Below, piece after piece: positions 1 to 5,505 of a DNA stretch of 7,675 nt. Source of the DNA: Planctomycetota bacterium. Its GTDB lineage: Bacteria > Planctomycetota > UBA8108. Within the stretch, counting starts at the first letter, position 1; each line of letters starts with the position of its first letter. Where the stretch lies: positions 1 through 7,675 of the forward strand of contig JAKUSY010000136.1 in the NCBI GenBank assembly GCA_022451445.1, read 5' to 3'. Position numbers and translations under genes: made by a program. The notes under the pieces were generated by a model. The model had not been told where the DNA came from. It ran no database searches and saw nothing but the letters and a program-made list of their open reading frames with translations.

Positions 1-798
1 ATTGCCGAAGACCATGGTCTGGACGTTGACGGCGGTGCCCCACTCATGGGGAATCCCCTCGACCTCGCGGTAGGCGATCGCCCGCGTACCGTTCCAGGAG
101 GCGAAGACAGCGCCGAGTCCGCCCCAGAGCTGCTTCTCGCCATCATCGGGGAAGGATTTACCGAGCACCTTCTTCACCAGCTTCTTCATCTTCTCGCAGA
201 GGTCCTTGAGATCCTCGGCGCCAACATCCGTATCCTCCTTGACGCCCAAAGCTTTCTTTTTCTTATTGAAGAGATGCTCGATCTGGTGGCGAATGCCCTT
301 GCCCTCTTTCGGCTCGATCCCGGCCGCCTTCTCCATGACGACATCGGAGTACATGGTGATCAGGCGGCGGTAGGCATCGTAGACAAAGCGCTCGTTGCCG
401 CCGGTCTGTTTGATAAGGCCGGGGATGGTCTTCGAGGTCAGGCCGATGTTGAGCACGGTCTCCATCATGCCGGGCATCGAGACCCTGGCGCCCGAGCGCA
501 CCGACAACAGCAGCGGGTTCTTCGGGTCGCAGAACTTCTTCTTCATGACCCGCTCGGTCTTGCGAATGGCGGCGTCAACCTGCGCCTTCAGCTCCGGCGG
601 ATAGCGGCGGCGGTTGTCGTAGTAATAAGTACAGACCTCGGTGCTGACGGTGAAGCCGGGCGGCACCGGCAGCTTAAGGTCCTCATGCCCCGCCATCTCG
701 GCAAGGTTCGCGCCCTTGCCGCCGAGTAAATTCTTCTGTGAACCGTTTCCTTCGGCCTTGCCGTCGCCGAAGAAGTAGACGTACTTGGTCTTCGCCAT
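1..798 (-). CDS. ppdK: Pyruvate, phosphate dikinase, N-terminal part (cut by left edge)
   Basis: Reading leftward from the ATG at 798-796, the frame stays open for 266 codons to the window edge. Pyruvate phosphate dikinase interconverts pyruvate + ATP + Pi and PEP + AMP + PPi in the cytoplasm. The visible part is the N-terminal nucleotide-binding domain: GGKGANLAEM (residues 26-35), SVRSGARVSMPGMMET (99-114, with the ATP-contacting Arg in the SVRSGA motif), and the family-typical run VFASWNGTRAIAYR then IPHEWGTAVNVQTMVFGN (231-266). The enzyme is normally about 880-910 residues, so roughly 70% (phosphohistidine and PEP domains) lies outside. A lysine-rich stretch at 179-213 lies in a part of this domain I recall as variable. 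The start is supported by AGAAGAG immediately upstream and GAGG further back, and by the family-typical N-terminus. Its promoter is at 858-886. The SVRSGARxSMPGMM motif favours PPDK over PEP synthase. Confidence 0.96.
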   Translation of the reverse strand, partial: MAKTKYVYFFGDGKAEGNGSQKNLLGGKGANLAEMAGHEDLKLPVPPGFTVSTEVCTYYYDNRRRYPPELKAQVDAAIRKTERVMKKKFCDPKNPLLLSVRSGARVSMPGMMETVLNIGLTSKTIPGLIKQTGGNERFVYDAYRRLITMYSDVVMEKAAGIEPKEGKGIRHQIEHLFNKKKKALGVKEDTDVGAEDLKDLCEKMKKLVKKVLGKSFPDDGEKQLWGGLGAVFASWNGTRAIAYREVEGIPHEWGTAVNVQTMVFGN

Positions 799-857
799 CT
801 CTTCTGAAACCTCGCTCTGCTGTTTTCTGTTTTAGCCGTTCCATGCAAAAGGGAGGG

Positions 858-886
858 ATTGTAGGACATTGTAACCACGATGTCAC
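858..886 (-). promoter_or_regulatory. Sigma70-type promoter for ppdK
   Basis: Read on the minus strand, a -35 box GTGACA (886-881, 5 of 6 to TTGACA) is followed after exactly 17 bp by a -10 box TACAAT (863-858, 5 of 6 to TATAAT). The predicted transcription start is near 851, leaving a leader of about 50 nt before the ppdK ATG. The -35 box lies inside one arm of the mirrored repeat at 880-898. Sequence match only. Confidence 0.6.
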
Positions 887-1019
887 CAGTGGAGCACCGG
901 CAGCCAGGTATGATCACCGGCGGCTCGGGACCCGCTGAAAACGCTGAATTCAGCGCCGCCAACCTGCCAAATACCGAACATCGCGTTTTTTTCTCCTCCT
1001 GGCGCCCCGCTGGTGACAT
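880..1019. repeat. 19-bp inverted repeat framing a divergent regulatory region
   Basis: The arm at 880-898 and the reverse complement of 1001-1019 are identical over the outer 10 bp (ATGTCACCAG) and match 16 of 19 bp overall; all three differences are transitions. The arms are 102 bp apart, too far for a terminator hairpin. Each carries GTGACA pointing outward, and in both the motif recurs 11 bp further out: GTTACA on the ppdK side (875-870 on minus), GTGACA on the right (1024-1029). This looks like two similar outward-facing promoter or operator modules rather than a mobile-element terminal repeat. Confidence 0.6.
942..955. promoter_or_regulatory. 14-bp perfect palindrome, possible operator
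   Basis: CGCTGAATTCAGCG is perfectly self-complementary, and its left half CGCTGAA is also present as a direct repeat at 933-939, giving three copies of the half-site in 23 bp. It sits midway between the two outward-facing promoter-like regions, where a dimeric transcription factor could act on both. There is no T-tract directly next to it, so it is not an intrinsic terminator. Regulator unknown. Confidence 0.4.
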
Positions 1020-1042
1020 AGCTGTGACATAAAACCGATAAA
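1013..1042 (+). promoter_or_regulatory. Candidate rightward promoter with 11-bp direct repeat
   Basis: GTGACA at 1013-1018 (5 of 6 to the -35 consensus) is followed after 18 bp by GATAAA at 1037-1042 (4 of 6 to the -10), with a predicted start near 1049. A second GTGACATA at 1024-1031 repeats 1013-1020 exactly with an 11-bp period, the spacing typical of binding sites for OmpR/PhoB-family response regulators. The complement reads TGTCAC-N5-TGTCAC, similar in core to the Pho box, but it faces the opposite way from a usual Pho box relative to this promoter. The -10 is weak, so this is tentative. Confidence 0.35.
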
Positions 1043-1048
1043 GTTTCC

Positions 1049-1247
1049 GGTGACTGGCTCGAGGCTGTACGCCCTTTTCCGTAAGTGAAGCAAGACCCAA
1101 GCTGACGATTCGGGCGGACTGTCACGTCGCACCCTGGCCTTACGGCCAACCTCCGCAAGACGTGACTCCGCTTCCCTCGGCCTGTCGATACCGTTTCAGG
1201 CGAGGGCCAGGGCTTCCCCAAAGGAGTCCTGGCCTCGTCCGTTTTTT
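1049..1247 (+). ncRNA. Candidate structured RNA (sRNA or terminated leader), family not recognised
   Basis: This ~200-nt stretch has no credible reading frame but folds strongly. From the left: a weaker hairpin with TACG 1068-1071 pairing CGTA 1080-1083; a long stem in which 1114-1118 pairs 1167-1171 and 1121-1128 (GTCACGTC) pairs 1159-1166 (GACGTGAC), interrupted by a 2-nt bulge; inside it a hairpin GGCC-TTAC-GGCC at 1136-1147; then a hairpin with 1174-1184 pairing 1197-1206 (one bulged G); and finally an intrinsic terminator at 1201-1247. The last two helices share 1201-1206 and cannot form together, as in an attenuator or riboswitch expression platform. It could be an independent sRNA or a terminated leader of udg. 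I looked for hallmarks of 6S, RNase P, SRP, tmRNA, TPP, SAM/SAH, cobalamin, c-di-GMP-I and fluoride RNAs and saw none. The 5' end rests on a weak promoter and is approximate. Confidence 0.5.
1201..1247 (+). terminator. Strong intrinsic terminator
   Basis: 1201-1216 pairs with 1223-1237: CGAGG/CCTCG, a bulged G at 1206, then CCAGGGCTTC against GGAGTCCTGG with two G-T wobbles. The loop is 6 nt (1217-1222). TCCG and six T (1242-1247) follow. There is no upstream plus-strand gene in the window for it to end, so it implies a transcript starting within the intergenic region. Confidence 0.75.
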
Positions 1248-1253
1248 ACGTGA

Positions 1254-1272
1254 GACCTTCCCGGGAATGGTC
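1254..1272 (+). repeat. Near-perfect palindrome between two terminators
   Basis: TTCCCGGGAA (1258-1267) is a perfect 10-bp palindrome, extended by GACC (1254-1257) and GGTC (1269-1272) with one unpaired T at 1268. As RNA it would form a short hairpin; as DNA it could be an operator. No function can be assigned. Confidence 0.35.
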
Positions 1273-1277
1273 AGCAG

Positions 1278-1319
1278 AGAGCGGGCAGACGCCAACGCGC
1301 TCGACTTCCCGCTTTTTTT
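1278..1319 (+). terminator. Second intrinsic terminator upstream of udg
   Basis: AGCGGG (1280-1285) pairs with CCCGCT (1308-1313), with possible extension by flanking A-T and G-T pairs. The loop contains a small hairpin CGC-CAAC-GCG (1290-1299). Seven T follow directly (1313-1319). Lying about 70 nt after the first terminator, it forms a tandem arrangement insulating udg from upstream transcription. Confidence 0.65.
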
Positions 1320-1354
1320 CTGAATGGAGATTCCTCCGAGGCGGGTGGAAACTC

Positions 1355-1391
1355 TAATATAGTCTCCTCAAGAGCCGGCAAGGCCCGGCTC
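1355..1391 (+). promoter_or_regulatory. Candidate udg promoter -10 and 5' leader hairpin
   Basis: TATAGT at 1358-1363 matches 5 of 6 of the -10 consensus (overlapping TAATAT at 1355-1360), but no convincing -35 lies 16-18 bp upstream. A start near 1370 would place the hairpin GAGCCGG-CAAGGC-CCGGCTC (1372-1391) at the very 5' end of a ~41-nt leader, where such stems can stabilise mRNA. The udg ribosome binding site AAGGAA (1398-1403) follows. Confidence 0.4.
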
Positions 1392-1410
1392 GAAGCGAAG
1401 GAATCCCATT

Positions 1411-2766
1411 ATGAAGCTCTCGATCATCGGAACTGGAAACGTCGGCCTGGTCACCGGCGCCTGCTTCAGCGCGCAGGGTCACGAGGTCCGCTGCGTCGAT
1501 ATCGACGCGGAGAAGATCGAGCGGCTGCGCGACCTCGACATCTCCTCGAGTGAGCCCGGCCTCGATGACCTGGTGCGCCGGAACGCCGAGGCCGGCCGGC
1601 TGAGCTTCACCACCGACGCGGCGGCGGCCGTCGCCGAGGCCGAGGTGGTCTTCCTCTGCGTCGAGACCCCGCAGGGGGAGGATGGAAAGCCCGACCTTGA
1701 CAGGATCCTCGAGGCGGCCGGAACCGTCGCCGCGAACATCGAGGGCTTCACCCTCATCGTCATCAAGAGCACCGTGCCGGTGGGCACCACCGAGACCATC
1801 GGCGGGAAGATCGCCGAGGGCACCGCTGAGCCCTTCTCCATCGCCTGCAATCCCGAGTTCCTCAAGGCCGGGAGCGCGGTCGAGGATTTCCGCGCACCGG
1901 ACCGGATCGTGGTCGGAGCCGATGACCCGCGCTCCCTCGAAATTCTCAGGGAACTCTACGGAACCTTCACCGCCGGGGGGGGAGTGTTGCTCGAGGTCGA
2001 TTCAAGGACAGCCGAGCTCATCAAGTACGCCTCCAACGCGATGCTGGCCTGCAGAATTTCCTTCATGAACTCGCTGGCGGGACTGTGCGAGCAGATCGGT
2101 GCGGACGCCGCCGAGCTCGCCCGGGGAATCGGGCTCGACAGGAGAATCGGCTCCGGCGCCCTCGATGCCTCCGCCGGCTACGGCGGAGCCTGCCTGCCCA
2201 AGGATCTGCGGGCCCTCATCGACACCTTCAGGGAGCGGGGCCTCGACGCGCGGCTCTTCGAGGCGATCGAGAGCGTGAACGAGGCGCAGAAGGCCTCCCA
2301 CCTCGAACGCCTGCGCTCGTTCCTCGGCGACCTCGAGGGACGGCGGATCGCCGTGCTCGGCCTCAGCTTCAAGGCCGGCAGCGATGACGTCACGAACTCT
2401 GCCGCCACGGTGCTCATCGCGCAGCTGCTCGAGGCGGGCGCCGAGGTGGCCGCCTGGGACCCGGTCGCGATCGAAAATACACGCCGTGTGTTCCCCGGGA
2501 TCGAATACGCCGGCGATGCCTACGAGGCTGCCAGGGGAGCCTCCGCCATCGCCGTCATGAGCGAGTGGGACTCGCTGCGAGAGCTCGATTTCCAGGCGCT
2601 CGGAAGCCTGGTAAAGAACAAGCTGGTCCTCGACTGCCGCGGCCTCTTCGATCCCGCCTCCCTGCTCGAGCTGGGCTTCAATTACTGCGCGGTAGGCAGG
2701 CCCCCCACCCTGCTCGGGCCCGGCTGCCCCGAGGGCGCCATCGATAACGATGACGCGAAGCGGTGA
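1411..2766 (+). CDS. udg: UDP-glucose 6-dehydrogenase family (nucleotide-sugar dehydrogenase)
   Basis: A cytoplasmic NAD-dependent enzyme that oxidises a nucleotide sugar twice, typically UDP-glucose to UDP-glucuronate, for exopolysaccharide or envelope glycans. The 451 residues match the family length. Visible features: the N-terminal Rossmann motif GTGNVGL (7-13) with acidic D30/D32 ending strand 2 (NAD preference), STVPVGTT (120-127), NPEFLKAGSAVEDFRAPDRIVVG (147-169), the central helix ELIKYASNAMLACRISFMN (202-220) with the conserved Lys205, and the catalytic cysteine C261 in GYGGACLPKD (256-265). The C-terminal domain begins with a second nucleotide-binding fold, IAVLGLSFKAG (313-323). 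The start has AAGGAA seven bases upstream. Oddity: the usual DDxRES(P) after SFKxG reads DDVTNS (325-330), lacking the Arg. LSFKAG also recalls GDP-mannose dehydrogenase (AlgD), so the exact sugar is open; UDP-glucose is more likely. Confidence 0.9.
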   Translation: MKLSIIGTGNVGLVTGACFSAQGHEVRCVDIDAEKIERLRDLDISSSEPGLDDLVRRNAEAGRLSFTTDAAAAVAEAEVVFLCVETPQGEDGKPDLDRILEAAGTVAANIEGFTLIVIKSTVPVGTTETIGGKIAEGTAEPFSIACNPEFLKAGSAVEDFRAPDRIVVGADDPRSLEILRELYGTFTAGGGVLLEVDSRTAELIKYASNAMLACRISFMNSLAGLCEQIGADAAELARGIGLDRRIGSGALDASAGYGGACLPKDLRALIDTFRERGLDARLFEAIESVNEAQKASHLERLRSFLGDLEGRRIAVLGLSFKAGSDDVTNSAATVLIAQLLEAGAEVAAWDPVAIENTRRVFPGIEYAGDAYEAARGASAIAVMSEWDSLRELDFQALGSLVKNKLVLDCRGLFDPASLLELGFNYCAVGRPPTLLGPGCPEGAIDNDDAKR

Positions 2767-2806
2767 AGAGCGGCAATACGGACTCGTAAGCCCCGGGCAT
2801 CGAGGA

Positions 2807-2812
2807 TATAAC
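2807..2812 (+). promoter_or_regulatory. Possible -10 box ahead of proB
   Basis: TATAAC (5 of 6 to TATAAT) lies in the 75-bp gap between udg and proB. The region 16-18 bp upstream (around TCGTAA, 2784-2789) is a poor -35. proB may have a weak promoter of its own or be read through from udg; no terminator is evident in the gap. Confidence 0.25.
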
Positions 2813-2841
2813 CACACTCGGCACCTAGCCCGGATTTGATC

Positions 2842-4026
2842 ATGAGCACCGACACCTCAACCCAGCCCGGCTCGAACGAACCCGGGCGCGCCGACGCCCT
2901 CGAGGACGTCAGGACCGTCGTCGTCAAGGTGGGGACCAACGTCCTCTCGCGCCCCGATGGGAACATGGCCCTGGGGCGGATCCACGGCCTCATCGAGAAC
3001 CTCGCGGATCTCAACCGCAGGGGAATCAAGGTCATCCTGGTGAGCTCGGGCGCCATCAGCATGGGCATGAGCCGCCTGGAGTTCGACAAGAGGCCGACCT
3101 CTCTGCCCGACAAGCAGGCCTGCGCCGCGATCGGCCAGATCCAGCTCATGGCCGTCTACCAGCAGGGCTTCGACCGCTACCAGATACCGACCGCCCAGCT
3201 GCTGCTGACCGAAGAGGATTTCGCCTCGAGGGACCGCTACCTCAACCTCCGCAATACGATGTTCCGGCTGCTGGAGATGGGCGTCCTGCCGATCGTGAAC
3301 GAGAACGACTCGATCTCGACCAGCGAGATAGAAGAACCCAGCTCCGATCGAGGGGCCATCTTCGGGGACAATGACCAGCTCTCCGCGCTGGTGGCATCCA
3401 AGCTGGACGCGGACCTGCTCCTGCTGCTCACCGACGTCGATGGCCTCTATCCCCGGAGCCCCTCCACCGGGGGAAAGACCGGCGGCACGCCCCTCTCCAA
3501 CGTCGGGGAAATCACCGATGAGCTCATCTCCATGGCCGGCGGAAACGGCGATGGTCCGGGCCGGGGCGGCATGGCCTCCAAGCTGCGCTCCATCACGATC
3601 GCGCTGCAGAGCGGCATCCCGGCGGTCATCGCCAACGGCCTGAAGCCCGAGGTGATCGGCGAGGTGCTCAGCGGTAGGGACGTGGGAACCCTCTTCCTCC
3701 CCGGCAAACGGATCAAGAGCAGGAAGCACTGGATCGCCTACGCCAGCTCCACGGCCGGAAGCGCCGAGGTCAACCCGGGCGCGAAGAAGGCCCTCGTCGA
3801 GCAAGGCTCAAGCCTCCTGTTCAAGGGCGCCGTCAGGATCGACGGAGACTTCAGGCGCGGTGACGTTCTCAGCATCATCGACGACGGAGGCGTCGAGTTC
3901 GCCCGCGGCATCAGCAACTACGACTCGCAGGAGGCCGGCGAGCTGCTGGGCAGGGACAGCAATGAGATCGCCGATGCTGATTTCCCCGAGTTCATCACCA
4001 GGGACAATATCGCGCTGATGGAATAG
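2842..4026 (+). CDS. proB: Glutamate 5-kinase with C-terminal PUA domain
   Basis: ProB phosphorylates L-glutamate to gamma-glutamyl phosphate, the first and normally proline-inhibited step of proline synthesis. The 394 residues comprise a short unusual N-terminal tail (1-22, polar, Pro/Ser/Asp-rich), the amino-acid kinase domain (about 23-275) and a PUA domain (about 305-385). Motifs: VVKVGTNVL (27-35), LVSSGAISMG (66-75), VNENDSIS (152-159), FGDNDQLSALVA (174-185), LLTDVDGLY (195-203), and GRGGMASKL (240-248), the family GTGGMxTKL nucleotide site. In the PUA region, KGAVRIDGDFRRGDVLSI (328-345) is typical. I take ATG 2842; an in-frame TTG at 2836 would add two residues, and neither has a strong ribosome binding site (GGA at 2832-2834 suits the ATG). 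The partner proA is not in the window. Same strand as udg, 75 bp downstream. Confidence 0.95.
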   Translation: MSTDTSTQPGSNEPGRADALEDVRTVVVKVGTNVLSRPDGNMALGRIHGLIENLADLNRRGIKVILVSSGAISMGMSRLEFDKRPTSLPDKQACAAIGQIQLMAVYQQGFDRYQIPTAQLLLTEEDFASRDRYLNLRNTMFRLLEMGVLPIVNENDSISTSEIEEPSSDRGAIFGDNDQLSALVASKLDADLLLLLTDVDGLYPRSPSTGGKTGGTPLSNVGEITDELISMAGGNGDGPGRGGMASKLRSITIALQSGIPAVIANGLKPEVIGEVLSGRDVGTLFLPGKRIKSRKHWIAYASSTAGSAEVNPGAKKALVEQGSSLLFKGAVRIDGDFRRGDVLSIIDDGGVEFARGISNYDSQEAGELLGRDSNEIADADFPEFITRDNIALME

Positions 4027-4027
4027 C

Positions 4028-4051
4028 GCCGGGCCGCCCGCTGGGGCCGGC
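4028..4051. terminator. GC-rich hairpin in the convergent proB/NamZ gap
   Basis: GCCGG (4028-4032) pairs CCGGC (4047-4051) and, past a G-G mismatch, CC (4034-4035) pairs GG (4044-4045), with an 8-nt loop. It fills nearly the whole 25-bp gap between two genes ending tail to tail. There is no T-tract on either side, so it is not a canonical intrinsic terminator; a bidirectional non-canonical role is only possible. Confidence 0.25.
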
Positions 4052-5323
4052 TCAGCGGTAGAGCAGGTAGGGCTCACGGCGCTCCAGGAAATCCGCGAGG
4101 CCCTTCCTCCAGGACGCGACAATCTCCGCGTGCGTCCTGCCCGCCTCGATCGCCTTGCGGAGGGCGCCTGTTCCCGCCAGGCGATCGAAGGAGCGTTCGC
4201 GAAATTTGAACTCGGCGGGATGCTGCTTGCGAACCGCGCAGATGAGGGCGACGGCGGCCGTCACCGAGCGGTAGCTCCGGGTGTCGGTTACGTGGATCTC
4301 GACGCCGGAGCATTCCTCGCCCGCGAACTTGCTTGCCGAGGGCTTGAACCACGCGGCCCTGAAGAGAACGCCCGGCAGCCGCAGCCTGTTGAGCTTCCCG
4401 GCGAGGCGGCGGCCATCGAGCCAGGGGGCTCCGATGAGCCTGAAGGGACGGGTCGTGCCCCGGCCTTCACTCAGGGTGCTTACTCCCTCAACCAGCACCA
4501 TGCCGGCGTAGACCAGCGCCGTCTCCACATCCGGTATATTGGGCGAGGGCGCGACCCAGACCAGCCCGCTATCTCCATACCAGTGGCGGCGGCTGTAGCC
4601 CTCCATCTCGACGACCTCGAGGCGGGCGCCCAGCTTCCTCTCCCTGTTCACCATGCGGGCGAACTCGCCGGCGCTCAGGCCGTGCCTCAGGGGCAGGGAA
4701 TGCGGCCCGACGAATGACTCGAAGCCGGGAGCGAGCATCGGACCCTCCACCGTATCGCCGCCGATGGGCACCGGCCGGTCCAGCACCCAGACCTCGACCT
4801 TGTTCTTCGCCGCGGCCTCCATCACCTTGATGAGCGTCGCGAGGTAGGTGTAGGTGCGGACCCCGATGTCCTGGATATCGAAGATGATCACATCGAGTTT
4901 TTTGAGCGCCTCGTCCGACGGGCTCCGGTTTTTCCCGAACAGGCTGTAGACCGGCACACCCGTGGAGGCGTCTTTCGCATCGGCGACCCGGGCCCCGGCA
5001 GCCGCGGCTCCCCGGGCCCCGTGCTCCGGCCCGAAGACGGCCTTCAGCTCAACGCCCTTCGCCTTCGCCAGCAGATCGATGATGCTGACCAGCCCGCGGT
5101 CAACCCCCGTAGGATTGGTGACGACCCCGACCTTGCGGCCCCTGAGGGCCTTGAACCCGTTCGAAGCGGCCACCTCCAGCCCGGTTCGAAACGCTCCATC
5201 CGCGCACGCCGGGCCGGCGGCCAGTAAAAAACCCGCCGTGAGCAGGATCGAGACTGGCTGGATCACAGTGCGCGGAAACAGGTCTTCTACCGCTGGTATC
5301 GATGGTGACAGGAGATCTTTCAT
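4052..5323 (-). CDS. namZ: Secreted DUF1343 protein, NamZ-type exo-beta-N-acetylmuramidase
   Basis: DUF1343 (NamZ) enzymes release terminal N-acetylmuramic acid from peptidoglycan fragments in cell-wall turnover or recycling. The 423 residues have an N-terminal hydrophobic segment (about 20-37) followed by ACA-DG, a plausible signal-peptidase I site after residue 41, so export to periplasm or surface is expected. Family hallmarks in order: RKVGVVTNPTGVDR (63-76), VFGPEHGARG (96-105), VPVYSLFG (123-130), DVIIFDIQDIGVRTYTYLATL (144-164), LDRPVPIGG (181-189), VEGPML (192-197), LPLRHGLSAGEFA (210-222), APSPNIPD (258-265), VEGVSTLSEGRGTTRPF (278-294), GAPWLDG (298-304), CSGVEIHVTD (338-347). The region looks complete and intact. 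The 20-residue stretch before the hydrophobic core is long for a signal peptide; a GTG at residue 20 is an alternative start, but neither start has a clear ribosome binding site. The adjacent genes give no functional clue. Confidence 0.92.
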   Translation of the reverse strand: MKDLLSPSIPAVEDLFPRTVIQPVSILLTAGFLLAAGPACADGAFRTGLEVAASNGFKALRGRKVGVVTNPTGVDRGLVSIIDLLAKAKGVELKAVFGPEHGARGAAAAGARVADAKDASTGVPVYSLFGKNRSPSDEALKKLDVIIFDIQDIGVRTYTYLATLIKVMEAAAKNKVEVWVLDRPVPIGGDTVEGPMLAPGFESFVGPHSLPLRHGLSAGEFARMVNRERKLGARLEVVEMEGYSRRHWYGDSGLVWVAPSPNIPDVETALVYAGMVLVEGVSTLSEGRGTTRPFRLIGAPWLDGRRLAGKLNRLRLPGVLFRAAWFKPSASKFAGEECSGVEIHVTDTRSYRSVTAAVALICAVRKQHPAEFKFRERSFDRLAGTGALRKAIEAGRTHAEIVASWRKGLADFLERREPYLLYR

Positions 5324-5505
5324 ACGATCGCGGGGTCATGCTAACCGAAAGCGACCGGACGATCATCTACCGCGCCCCCGGGGAGGCCGGCGGCCGCTCC
5401 AGCGGAGGGAAGAACCTGTCCACAATAGCGTGGAGAAAAGAAAAACCATTTCTTAGGCTATGGTCTTCCTTATCAAGGGCGGACCCAGCAGGCGGCTTAT
5501 TCCAC
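5324..5505. other. Divergent intergenic region between NamZ gene and polA
   Basis: This 182-bp gap must hold the start signals of both divergent genes, but I see no sigma70 promoter with two good boxes for either. The NamZ-proximal half is very GC-rich. The polA-proximal half is A-rich (5434-5446) and contains a small hairpin TCCAC-AATAGC-GTGGA (5419-5434). No small ORF or RNA gene is supported. Confidence 0.5.

Noticed and set aside
46..729. A 227-codon plus-strand frame
   Set aside because: It is antisense to ppdK, whose minus-strand translation is unmistakable from 798 to the window edge.
964..980. TGGCAG-type sequence on the minus strand as a sigma54 promoter
   Set aside because: The -24 like TGGCA is present but no TTGC element occurs at the required spacing.
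588..1221. Minus-strand frames of 112-170 codons running through the intergenic region
   Set aside because: They overlap ppdK out of frame or cross the palindromes and hairpins, lack ribosome binding sites and have low-complexity Arg/Ser-rich translations. The structured-RNA explanation fits better.
1049..1247. Identification of the structured RNA as 6S RNA, suggested by its ~200-nt length
   Set aside because: 6S RNA needs its 5' and 3' ends to pair around a central bubble. Here the 3' end forms its own terminator hairpin and the 5' end has no nested complement.
2857..3804. A 315-codon minus-strand frame opposite proB, and a similar 271-codon frame at 2002-2817 opposite udg
   Set aside because: Both are antisense shadows of well-supported genes, with no family motifs and no plausible start signals.
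5416..5425. CTGTCCACA upstream of polA as a DnaA box
   Set aside because: Only 7 of 9 positions fit TTATCCACA, it stands alone, and there is no cluster or AT-rich unwinding region, so it is not evidence for an origin or DnaA control.
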